A stretch of DNA of 64,000 bases from NCBI GenBank assembly GCA_963807155.1, contig CAWEAZ010000029.1:1-64000 (forward strand), written 5' to 3'. Below, in pieces: positions 30,038 to 37,915 of the stretch. Numbering within the stretch: position 1 is the first letter of the stretch; each line of letters begins with the position of its first letter. Under the pieces are notes generated by a model. That model ran no database searches. It saw only the letters and a program-made list of their open reading frames with translations, and was not told the origin of the DNA. The position numbers and the translations under genes were made by a program. The stretch is from JACCZX01 sp963807155. GTDB lineage: Bacteria > Pseudomonadota > Gammaproteobacteria > Burkholderiales > Burkholderiaceae_F.

Positions 30038-32880
30038 CGACTGCTGAATTGACAGTTTCGCCCGCCAGCGAGCTGGCAAAGAGTTTCGACCCGGCGGCGA
30101 TCGAGGCGCGCTGGGCCCCGATCTGGGAATCGCGCGGCTATTTCGCCGCAGGCACTGATCCCAACAAGCCGTCGTTCTCGATTCAGCTTCCCCCGCCGAA
30201 TCGCACCGGCGTGCTTCACATGGGCCATGCGTTCAACCATACGATCATGGACGCGCTGACTCGCTATCACCGCATGCGCGGTTTCAATACGTTGTGGTTG
30301 CCGGGTACCGATCACGCCGGCATAGCGACGCAGATCGTGGTCGAACGCCAGCTCGAGACCAGAGGCATCGATCGGCGCGCTCTGGGACGCGACAAGTTCG
30401 TCGAGGAAGTGTGGAAGTGGCAGCACGTTTCGGGCGACGCGATATTGCAGCAGATGCGACGCCTCGGCGATTCAGTCGATTGGAGCCGTACTTATTTCAC
30501 GATGGACGAGAACCTGTCACAGGTCGTCGTCGAAACCTTCGTGCGGTTATACGAACAAGACTTGATCTATCGCGGCAAGCGGCTCGTCAACTGGGATCCG
30601 AAGCTGCAAACCGCTGTCGCTGATCTCGAAGTCGAGACCGAAGAGGAAGACGGCCGCATCTGGGAGATTCGATACCCGGCCGTTGAAGGTGACGAATCGA
30701 TCGTCGTTGCGACAACGCGGCCAGAAACGATGCTGGGCGACGTGGCCGTTGCGGTGCATCCGAATGACGAACGCTATCGCCACCTAGTCGGCAAGTCACT
30801 GTCATTGCCGCTGACCGGTCGAAAGATTCCGGTGATCGCCGACGAGTATGTCGATCAGGAGTTCGGCACCGGCGCAGTGAAGATCACGCCCGCGCACGAC
30901 TTCAACGACTTCGCGGTCGGCCAGCGGCATGGGCTCAACCGATATCGATCTTCACTTTGACTGCGACACTTAACGACAACGCGCCTGAGAAGTATCGCGG
31001 CATGGATCGTTACGTCGCGCGCAAAGCCGTGCTTGCCGATCTGCGCGCCGCTGGCCTAGTCGTCAGCGAGAAGCCGCACAAGATGACGGTGCCGCGCTGC
31101 GAACGCACCGGCGAAGTGGTCGAGCCGATGCTGTCGGAGCAGTGGTACATGGCGATGAGCAAGCCGGCGCCGGCAGGAACACTGCATCCGGGCAAGTCGA
31201 TCGCGCAGGTCGCGCTCGACGTTGTCGCGCGCGGCGAGGTCAACATCTTTCCCGAGCAATGGAAGACGATCTACAACCAGTGGCTCGAGAACATCCAGGA
31301 CTGGTGCATCTCGCGCCAGCTGTGGTGGGGCCATCAGATCCCGGCGTGGTACGACGAGCGCGGCAATGTGTTCGTCGCGCGCAGTGAAGCAGACGCGCGC
31401 GCCAAGGCCGGGCCGAACGCACAGCTGACGCGCGACCCGGACGTGCTCGATACGTGGGTGTCGTCGGCGATGTTGCCGTTCTCGACGCTTGGCTGGCCCG
31501 ACGTCAAGGACAAGGTCGCTTACGACTTGTATCTGCCATCGACTGTGCTCGTCACCGGGCACGACATCATTTTCTTCTGGGTAGCGCGGATGATCATGAT
31601 GACGACGCATTTCACCGGCCGCGTTCCGTTTCGCAACGTCTACATGCACGGCATGATCCGCGATGCCGAAGGCGGGAAGATGTCGAAGAGCGAAGGCAAC
31701 ACGCTCGACCCGCTCGACATCATCGACGGCATCGACCTCGAATCGCTGGTAGCCAAGAGCATCATCGGTCTGCGCCGGCCCGAAGATGCGCCGAAAGTCG
31801 CAGCGAAGGTGCGCAAGCATTTTCCAAACGGAATCGCGCCGTACGGGGCCGATGCGCTGCGTTTCACGATGGCGGCGTCGGCGACGCTCGGCCGCACCGT
31901 GAACTTCGATCATCAAGCGCTGCGAGGGCTATCGAAACTTCGGCAACAAGCTGTGGAACGCAACCCGCTTCGTGCTGATGAACACCGAGGGCCACGATTG
32001 CGGAATCGACGAAAGCCTTCCGGTGAATCTGTCCTTCGTCGATCGCTGGATCATCGGTGAATTGCAGCGCACCGAGGCCGAGGTCGCGAAAGGTTTCGCC
32101 GACTACCGATTGGATAACGTTGCCAACGCGATCTATTCCTTCGTGTGGAATGAATACTGCGATTGGTACGTCGAGCTCGCCAAGGTGCAGCTGGCTGCCG
32201 GCGACGAAGCCACGCAGCGCGGCACGCGCCGAACGCTGGTGCGGGTGCTCGAAGCTGCATTGCGTCTCGCGCACCCGATCATTCCGTTCGTCACCGAGGA
32301 ACTGTGGCAAAAGGTTTCGTTGCTCGCAGGCAAGCGCACGGCCGAGCAGCAGACGTCGATCATGATTCAGCCGTATCCGAAGAGCCAGCCGGAGAAGATC
32401 GATGCGCAGTCCGACGCCGCGGTCGCGTTGTTAAAGCGCATCGTCGATTCACTGAGAAACCTGCGCAGCGAGATGAACCTGTCGCCTGCGCAGAAGGTGC
32501 CATTGGTGGCGTCCGGAGATGCAACCACGCTGGCGTCGTTGTCGCCGTACGTACAGGCACTGGCGCGCTTGTCGGACATCGAGGTCGTCGCCGATGTAAA
32601 TGCGGCAGCCAATGGCCAGGCCGCGCCGATCAAGGTCGTTGACGACTACCGGCTGCTGCTGAAGATCGAGGTCGACGTCGGTGCCGAGCGCGAACGGCTC
32701 GATAAGGAAATCGCACGTCTAGAAAACGAAATTCGCAAAGCTGAAGGAAAGCTCGGCAACGCAGGCTTCGTCGAGCGCGCTCCGCCGGCCGTTGTCGCGC
32801 AGGAAAGAGAACGATTGAACGGCTTTGGTGCAACTTTGCAAAAAGTCAGAGAGCAGCGGAAGCGGCTTCCTGCAGCGTGA
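30034..32880 (+). CDS. valS: Valyl-tRNA synthetase, two frameshifts
   Basis: A class I aminoacyl-tRNA synthetase of about 950 residues. The GTG at 30034 overlaps the previous stop (GTGA). HIGH motif: PPPNRTGVLHMGHAFNHT. Editing (CP1) region: VATTRPETMLGDVAVAVHP. KMSKS motif: EGGKMSKSEGNTLDPLD. The C-terminal coiled coil RLDKEIARLENEIRKAEGKL is the ValS tRNA-binding arm. Shifts near 30940 (a C apparently missing in a C run) and 31910 (an apparent extra T) interrupt the frame, but the protein resumes without loss. Essential gene, so errors in the sequence are the likely cause. Its 3' end overlaps the convergent HxlR gene by 35 bp. Confidence 0.95.
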
Positions 32881-33598
32881 TGCGGACCAGCAGCGCGACT
32901 ATGCGGCCAAGGCCGTACGCCGCCCGGCGCGCGTGCGCTGCAAACACACTTCGTCCGAGCCAGGACCACAGTTGCTTTGCATCACTCCCCGGTCCAATGA
33001 CGCGCAGCTCACCGCTGCGTAGCACCTCCGAAGGCTCGCGCTCACCGGTCCACACGTCGGTCAGAGCCAAGACGCTCGATTCGACGATCAACGTCACCTC
33101 ATGCCCCGGATCATCACGGCACAAATCTGTGCTGCCATGTTCGACGACCAGCCACCACATACGCTCGCGTGGCCGGGCATCCGAAAAACTGAACTGAATC
33201 ACGACGCGGCGCTCGCGCGGGAACTCGTCGAGCTTCGCGAAACGCCGCACGTCCCACATCAGGAAGCCCGCATCGAGCTGATTGGGTTGCAACCGGCTGC
33301 CGATCCACCTCGCACCCCAGTGGCCGAGCGCCATCACGATCGGGCGCAGTTCCTCACCGGCCGCAGTGAGCCGGTATTCATTGGCACTGCCGCCGCGAAC
33401 ACGTTCAACGACGCCGATCTCCTCGAGCTTGCGCAGCCTTTGTGCGAGCAGCGTCGCAGACATGCGCGGCACGCCGCGGCGAATGTCGTTGAAGCGCGTG
33501 CTGCCGCACAGCAGCTCCCGCACGACCAGAGGCGTCCAGCGTTCGCCGAATACTTCGGCGCCGCGCGCGACGGTGCAAAACTGTCCGTAGTTGATCAT
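32846..33598 (-). CDS. HxlR-family transcriptional regulator with C-terminal extension
   Basis: About 250 residues from the ATG at 33598 (MINYGQFCTVARGAEVFGER); an ATG at 33634 would add 12 residues. The winged helix is typical HxlR: WTPLVVRELLCGSTRFNDIR, then GVPRMSATLLAQRLRKLEEIG and a wing GGSANEYRLTAAGEEL. The last 140 residues resemble the SCP2-like/ligand-binding extension seen in longer HxlR proteins. It is divergent from the methyltransferase at 33706, a plausible target. The inducer is unknown. Confidence 0.85.
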   Translation of the reverse strand: MINYGQFCTVARGAEVFGERWTPLVVRELLCGSTRFNDIRRGVPRMSATLLAQRLRKLEEIGVVERVRGGSANEYRLTAAGEELRPIVMALGHWGARWIGSRLQPNQLDAGFLMWDVRRFAKLDEFPRERRVVIQFSFSDARPRERMWWLVVEHGSTDLCRDDPGHEVTLIVESSVLALTDVWTGEREPSEVLRSGELRVIGPGSDAKQLWSWLGRSVFAAHARRAAYGLGRIVALLVRITLQEAASAAL

Positions 33599-33705
33599 GC
33601 GATGCAGCCTAGAGCCGCCACCATGGCGCGACAAGTCCAGATTATTGACTAGACGCCACAGCGCCCAGGATCGACGCTTCGTTCCTCACTTCAGAGGAGG
33701 CTCAC

Positions 33706-34569
33706 ATGGACGACCGACCCGTTTTCGATGCAGCAAAATTCAAGACCACGACGCGTGCGCAATGGCAGGCGGCGGCCGATGCATGGCGGCAATGGGGGCC
33801 ATTTTTAGGTGAATGGCTTGGCGCTGCCACCGAGCAAATGTTCGACCTCGCGCACATCAAAGCCGGCAGTCGTGTACTCGATGTTGCAGCAGGCGCCGGC
33901 GAACAGTCGATCGCTGCGGCACGGCGGGTCGGTGCGAGCGGCCACGTGCTGGCTACCGATATCGCGCCGGCGTTGCTGGACCACGCCCGCGCCGATGCGC
34001 GCGCAGCCGGCCTGTCTAACGTCGAGACACGCGAGCTCGACGGCGAAGCCCTGAGCGAGTTGCCAGCCGCCAGCTTCGACGCCGCGATCTCGCGCGTCGG
34101 ACTGATTTACTTTCCGGACCAGCAACGCGCATTGGCCGGCATCCGGCATGCCCTTAAACCGGGTGGCCGTTTCGCGGCGATCGTCTATTCAACGCCCGAC
34201 AAAAATCAGTTCTTCTCGATTCCCGTCGGCATCATTCGCCGGCGCGCCAAGCTTCCACCGCCACAGCCAGGCCAACCCGGCCCGTTTTCACTCGGCGGCG
34301 ACGGCGTGTTGGCAGCGGCGTACGAGCGCGCCGGCCTGCGCGACATCGAAGTGCGCAAGGTCGACTCTCCGGTGCGACTACCGAGTGCGGCGGAATGCGT
34401 GCGCTTTGAACGCGAATCGTTTGGCGCTCTGCATCAGATGATGAGCACGCTCAGCGAAACCGAGCGCGCCGAAACGTGGGAAGAGATCGAACGTGAGTTG
34501 CGTCAGTTCGAAACTAAGAGCGGGTTCGTCGGTCCGTGCGAAATGATTGTGGGTGCCGGCACGGCGTAG
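33706..34569 (+). CDS. Class I SAM-dependent methyltransferase
   Basis: A 287-residue UbiE-like methyltransferase. Motif I is VLDVAAGAGEQSIAAARRVG, followed by VLATDIAPALLDHARADAR, the acidic ETRELDGEAL, and FDAAISRVGLIYFPDQQRAL. An AGGAGG ribosome-binding site (33694-33699) precedes the ATG. It is divergent from an HxlR-type regulator. The substrate is unknown. Confidence 0.82.
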   Translation: MDDRPVFDAAKFKTTTRAQWQAAADAWRQWGPFLGEWLGAATEQMFDLAHIKAGSRVLDVAAGAGEQSIAAARRVGASGHVLATDIAPALLDHARADARAAGLSNVETRELDGEALSELPAASFDAAISRVGLIYFPDQQRALAGIRHALKPGGRFAAIVYSTPDKNQFFSIPVGIIRRRAKLPPPQPGQPGPFSLGGDGVLAAAYERAGLRDIEVRKVDSPVRLPSAAECVRFERESFGALHQMMSTLSETERAETWEEIERELRQFETKSGFVGPCEMIVGAGTA

Positions 34570-34601
34570 ACGCAGCGAAAGAGCGACGCCGACAGTCGCG
34601 T

Positions 34602-35165
34602 CTAGTTCTTTGCCGGGGACGTATCGGGCGCGGTCGGCGGCGCTGCGGTTGACGGCAATGGTGACGGTGGGACCGGCTGCGTCGAAGGAGACGCAGCCGG
34701 CGCACCTGGAGGAGTCGCAGGTCGGTTCGGCACGACGACTCCCGGCGCCAGCGGCATCTCTTCTACCTGGAGAACGGTGGTAACGAAGTGCCGCGTCTCG
34801 CCAAAACAGCTGGTGGGCAGTCCCACTTTTTCTTCGTAGTGCAGCGTGACGCGTTTGCCCATTACCTTATTGATGCTTTCGGCCACCGCGTCATCGCGCA
34901 CCGTGAACAGAAATTTTTCGGGAATCGCGCCCGGCATCGACACCATGGCCATTTCGCCTTCCCATGTCTTGCAGAGCCATCCTTTGCGGCTGAGCTTCTG
35001 CACCCAACCCGCACGCTCGCCGGTCGAGTAATTCCAGTTCAGCACGACCGCGAAGTAGCCGACGATCAGCAAGATCGGCACCACCAGCAGCCAGAACATC
35101 ATTTTCAAAGTCGACGTGCGGCGGCGCGGCGCAACGGTGATCGGCGGTGGAGTTGGGGTGCTCAT
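34602..35165 (-). CDS. Membrane-anchored protein with proline-rich C-terminus
   Basis: 187 residues with one N-terminal transmembrane helix (MMFWLLVVPILLIVGYFAVV). A conserved-looking extracytoplasmic domain follows (NYSTGERAGWVQKLSRKGWL, FLFTVRDDAVAESINKVMG, VGLPTSCFGETRHFV), then a 45-residue Pro/Ala/Ser tail. The family is widespread in beta- and gammaproteobacteria and is sometimes misleadingly labelled 6-phosphogluconate dehydrogenase; nothing here supports that enzyme. The start overlaps the tusA stop (ATGA). Role unknown. Confidence 0.65.
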   Translation of the reverse strand: MSTPTPPPITVAPRRRTSTLKMMFWLLVVPILLIVGYFAVVLNWNYSTGERAGWVQKLSRKGWLCKTWEGEMAMVSMPGAIPEKFLFTVRDDAVAESINKVMGKRVTLHYEEKVGLPTSCFGETRHFVTTVLQVEEMPLAPGVVVPNRPATPPGAPAASPSTQPVPPSPLPSTAAPPTAPDTSPAKN

Positions 35166-35401
35166 CTGCGCTTCAGGAAGTGAACGAATTCTTTATTGGC
35201 CGCTTGCTGTACGAGCAACTCGTTGCCGGTCTGTTTGCAGAAAGCCTGGAAGTCGCGCATCGAACCTGGATCCGTCGCAACGATCTTGAGCACCTGGCCC
35301 GTCGTCATGTCCGACAGCGCTTTCTTGGCGCGCAATATCGGCAGCGGGCAGTTGAGCCCGCGCGTGTCGATCTCTTTGTCGGCGGTGATGGGTTGCAGCA
35401 T
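35162..35401 (-). CDS. tusA: TusA-family sulfurtransferase
   Basis: 79 residues with the diagnostic RGLNCPLPILRAKKAL: the CPxP motif contains the persulfide-carrying Cys. IVATDPGSMRDFQAFCKQTG follows as in SirA/TusA proteins. It carries sulfur to acceptors such as the 2-thiouridine pathway or to other sulfur metabolism. The 4-bp stop/start overlap couples it to the membrane-anchored gene downstream. Whether it is the tRNA-thiolation TusA or a related carrier cannot be decided. Confidence 0.85.
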   Translation of the reverse strand: MLQPITADKEIDTRGLNCPLPILRAKKALSDMTTGQVLKIVATDPGSMRDFQAFCKQTGNELLVQQAANKEFVHFLKRR

Positions 35402-35428
35402 GACGGATAGTAGGTCAGTCGTCCGATT

Positions 35429-36301
35429 CTACGATGACGCTGCTTTGCGAAGTGCCGCGATCGCGGGCGGTAGCGGACGCCTTGGGCCATCAATCGCCGC
35501 GCCGTTTTCGACAGCCCACTGCTTGATCGCTGCGATTCGATTCTCTGTCAACGGATGCGTGCGCAAAAACTCGACCGTCGCTACTTTCGATTCGCGTTGC
35601 TCGTTTGGCAGACGCGCGAGTACATCGAATAGGTCGATCGCGCCCCCGACATGTCCATACTCGGCGTGCAGCGCGCGCAACGCAGCCTCGTCGGCTTCGC
35701 GTTCCTGATCACGATTGAACGACAGCAGCGTCGCCATGCTGGCTTGGCTCAATACGCCGGCCGCGGCGTTACGGCCCAGCTCAGCCGAGACGACCGACAA
35801 GATCACGCCGACTGCCACGCCACGGCCAAGCGCAGCCGACGCATGGCGATATTTGAGGTGCGCGAGTTCATGTGCCATCACCATCGCAAGTGCATTCTCG
35901 TTGTCGAGCTTGGTCAGCAGTCCGCGAAAGAACACCGCCTGGCCGCCGATGGTCGCGAAGGCATTCACCGTTCGATCGTCGCGATAACCGATGCGTACCA
36001 CCATGCCGTCGGGCATACCGAGCCGTGCTGCGAGCCGGTCAGCCAACTGCTGCAGTTCCGCCTGCACCTGACGGCCCGCTTCGTTGTCGGGCGCGGTAGC
36101 GAACGGCGGCAGCGTCGCTGCGAGCTTGGCTTCGTAGCGATACGGTATGCGGGGAGCGATCCACTGCGCCGCGAGCGACGTCATGATCACCAAAGCGACG
36201 ATGACGCCGAGGCTGCCCGCGAGCAGCCATCCGAGCTCGATCAGCGGATTTTCACGCGAGGAATTGATGCCCTCGGCGGGCGCGCGGTTCTCGAACTTCA
36301 C
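35429..36301 (-). CDS. M48-family zinc metallopeptidase
   Basis: 290 residues with an N-terminal membrane segment (ELGWLLAGSLGVIVALVIMTSLAAQW). The HExxH zinc motif is present in ALAMVMAHELAHLKYRHA, with the third Glu ligand in NRDQEREADEAALRALHAEY. The domain faces the periplasm if the N-terminal helix is an anchor. Related to Oma1/BepA/LoiP-type quality-control proteases. It sits downstream of two YbjQ proteins on the same strand. Confidence 0.88.
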   Translation of the reverse strand: MKFENRAPAEGINSSRENPLIELGWLLAGSLGVIVALVIMTSLAAQWIAPRIPYRYEAKLAATLPPFATAPDNEAGRQVQAELQQLADRLAARLGMPDGMVVRIGYRDDRTVNAFATIGGQAVFFRGLLTKLDNENALAMVMAHELAHLKYRHASAALGRGVAVGVILSVVSAELGRNAAAGVLSQASMATLLSFNRDQEREADEAALRALHAEYGHVGGAIDLFDVLARLPNEQRESKVATVEFLRTHPLTENRIAAIKQWAVENGAAIDGPRRPLPPAIAALRKAASS

Positions 36302-36406
36302 GCGTGCAAACTAGGCCGGCACGGCAGATCGAGCTCCGAACGCAATTGCAGTGTCGCGCTCCGGAATCAGCGCAGTGCCGAACGCGAACACCTCGATCGA
36401 CGCCGC

Positions 36407-36802
36407 CTAGCCCGTCGATATCGTTGTCGTTTCGAAGCGCACGCAGATCACCAGCTTTGCGCCCTGCCGCCGCGCGTCGTGTTTCAACCGCAACAACGCT
36501 TCGCGGCGTGCACGCTCCATCAGCGTTTCATACGTGCGCACGCGACCTCCGAACAGGTTGCGCAGACCCGCGACGAATGTCTTGAAGTAATCGGAGCTGA
36601 TCACGACCGTGCCGTGTACCAGGAATGCGCGCTGCGGCGTGACGCGATCTGGCGGAAACCGCACCGCAAACGCGAGCACGTCGGCATACTCGCGCTCGCG
36701 TTTGCGAATCGAGGCGTAGTGGCGTCTTTCGACGATCGTTCCGGCAAAGAAGCCGACGATCAGCAGGACGATGAATAGGCCAAACTCGATTAAGTCCAGC
36801 AC
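36407..36802 (-). CDS. YbjQ-family protein with N-terminal membrane helix
   Basis: 131 residues. The N-terminal LIEFGLFIVLLIVGFFAGTI is a membrane anchor. The rest is a divergent YbjQ (UPF0145, heavy-metal-binding-like) domain: VVISSDYFKTFVAGLRNLFG, GRVRTYETLMERARREALLR and GAKLVICVRFETTTIS. Its ATG lies 3 bases after the stop of the upstream YbjQ gene. Paralogous to that neighbour. 36302-36406 shows no gene. Confidence 0.75.
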   Translation of the reverse strand: MLDLIEFGLFIVLLIVGFFAGTIVERRHYASIRKREREYADVLAFAVRFPPDRVTPQRAFLVHGTVVISSDYFKTFVAGLRNLFGGRVRTYETLMERARREALLRLKHDARRQGAKLVICVRFETTTISTG

Positions 36803-36805
36803 GGA

Positions 36806-37126
36806 TCAGTTCCCGTCGAGCTGGACCGCGCTTCCATACGCCAGTATTTCGGCAGCGCCGGCAGCGATCGACGTCGTCGCAAACCGTACGTTCAAGATTG
36901 CATTGGCGCCCATCGATTGCGCCTCGGCGATCATGCGCTCAACCGCTTCCTGCCGCGCTTCCTGCATCAATTCGGTATAGCCCTTCAACTCGCCGCCGAC
37001 GATGTTCTTCAGCCCGGCGAAGATGTCCTTGCCGACATGTTTCGCGCGCACGGTGCTGCCTTGCACGATGCCGTAGTGCGACACGATTCGACGTCCGGGT
37101 ACCAGTTCAAGATTGCTGACAAGCAT
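36806..37126 (-). CDS. YbjQ (UPF0145) family protein
   Basis: About 106 residues from the ATG at 37126 (MLVSNLELVPGRRIVSHYGI). VQGSTVRAKHVGKDIFAGLKNIVGGELKGY, AEAQSMGANAILNVRFATTS and ILAYGSAVQLD are the canonical YbjQ features (pentameric ring-forming family of unknown function). The frame is open further upstream only because it runs into the broken lipoprotein gene. AGGAG lies about 5 bases before this ATG and supports the start. Confidence 0.85.
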   Translation of the reverse strand: MLVSNLELVPGRRIVSHYGIVQGSTVRAKHVGKDIFAGLKNIVGGELKGYTELMQEARQEAVERMIAEAQSMGANAILNVRFATTSIAAGAAEILAYGSAVQLDGN

Positions 37127-37133
37127 GGTGCTC

Positions 37134-37350
37134 CTATTTGCCGCAGGCTGCGAATCGCCCGGCGTCACAGCGCTACCGATCACTTTGGCGGTGCCGACGA
37201 CCACATCGGTGGTGACGCCCACGGCGGTGCTTCCACCGATACGGCCGCCGATCCGACAGCGACGGCGGCCGAGCCAACCGCTCCACCAACGGCCACGACA
37301 GCGCAACCGGAGAGTAAGAGCACCAGAGACAGCACAAAGAGTGTTCGCAT
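37134..37350 (-). CDS. Small Val/Ala-rich lipoprotein, frameshifted
   Basis: From the ATG at 37350 it reads a lipoprotein signal (MRTLFVLSLVLLLSGC) followed by a low-complexity Val/Ala/Gly repeat (VVAVGGAVGSAAVAVGSAAV). Near 37230 the frame must change to keep the same composition (GSTAVGVTTDVVVGTAKVIG). A TAG at 37134 in the third frame may be the true end. About 70 residues. Small lipoproteins of this kind are common; function unknown. First gene of the YbjQ-YbjQ-M48-TusA run. Confidence 0.5.
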
Positions 37351-37378
37351 TTGAAGTTCCGTTTCTCGATTGTCGGAG

Positions 37379-37915
37379 CTACCGCGGTACCTGCGGCGGA
37401 TTCGGATGGAAGCGTGCCATCGCATGCGTATCGACGTATACGCCGTCGCGTAACGCGTGCGCGCGATGCGTGCCTTCCATTTCGAACCCGAACCGCCGAT
37501 ACAGCGCGATGGCGCGTTCATTATCCGTGTAGACGTTGAGCTCGATGCGTAGATATCCCGCCCAGTTGTCCGACCAGTCGAGCAGACGCCGCATCATCTC
37601 CGAACCCACGCCTTGCTTTTGTCTTTCCCGGGCAACACAAATGCCAAGGCCCGCAGCGTGGCGGCGGCGAATCCGTGCGCCGACGCTGTGAATCCCGCCA
37701 CTTGCGATGACTTCGCCATTGTCAATCGCTAGCAAATGGAGACCGTCGTTCTGCTCGGCCTGTTGCTCGAGATGCTTGCGCCATGCTTCGACACTCGGAT
37801 ACGGCGTCTGCAATAGGCCGGCGAAAACCTGAGGGTCGCTCATCAACCGCGCCATTGCCGCGGCGTCATCCGGCGACGCACGCCGGTATTCGATTACAGG
37901 CGCTGCTGCGCCCAC
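37379..37915 (-). CDS. GNAT-family N-acetyltransferase (YhhY/RimJ-like)
   Basis: 178 residues. IEYRRASPDDAAAMARLMSD opens the fold, GICVARERQKQGVGSEMMRRLL is the acetyl-CoA binding motif A, and RIELNVYTDNERAIALYRRFG with FEMEGTHRAHALRDG is motif B. The N-terminus overlaps the 3' end of alaS by 22 bases, indicating co-transcription after alaS. The acceptor may be an amino acid or a protein N-terminus; not decidable. Confidence 0.85.
   Translation of the reverse strand: MGAAAPVIEYRRASPDDAAAMARLMSDPQVFAGLLQTPYPSVEAWRKHLEQQAEQNDGLHLLAIDNGEVIASGGIHSVGARIRRRHAAGLGICVARERQKQGVGSEMMRRLLDWSDNWAGYLRIELNVYTDNERAIALYRRFGFEMEGTHRAHALRDGVYVDTHAMARFHPNPPQVPR

Noticed and set aside
30034..32880. valS as three separate genes or a split synthetase
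   Set aside because: The pieces abut without loss or duplication, and the fragments lack their own ribosome-binding sites. Split ValS is not known.
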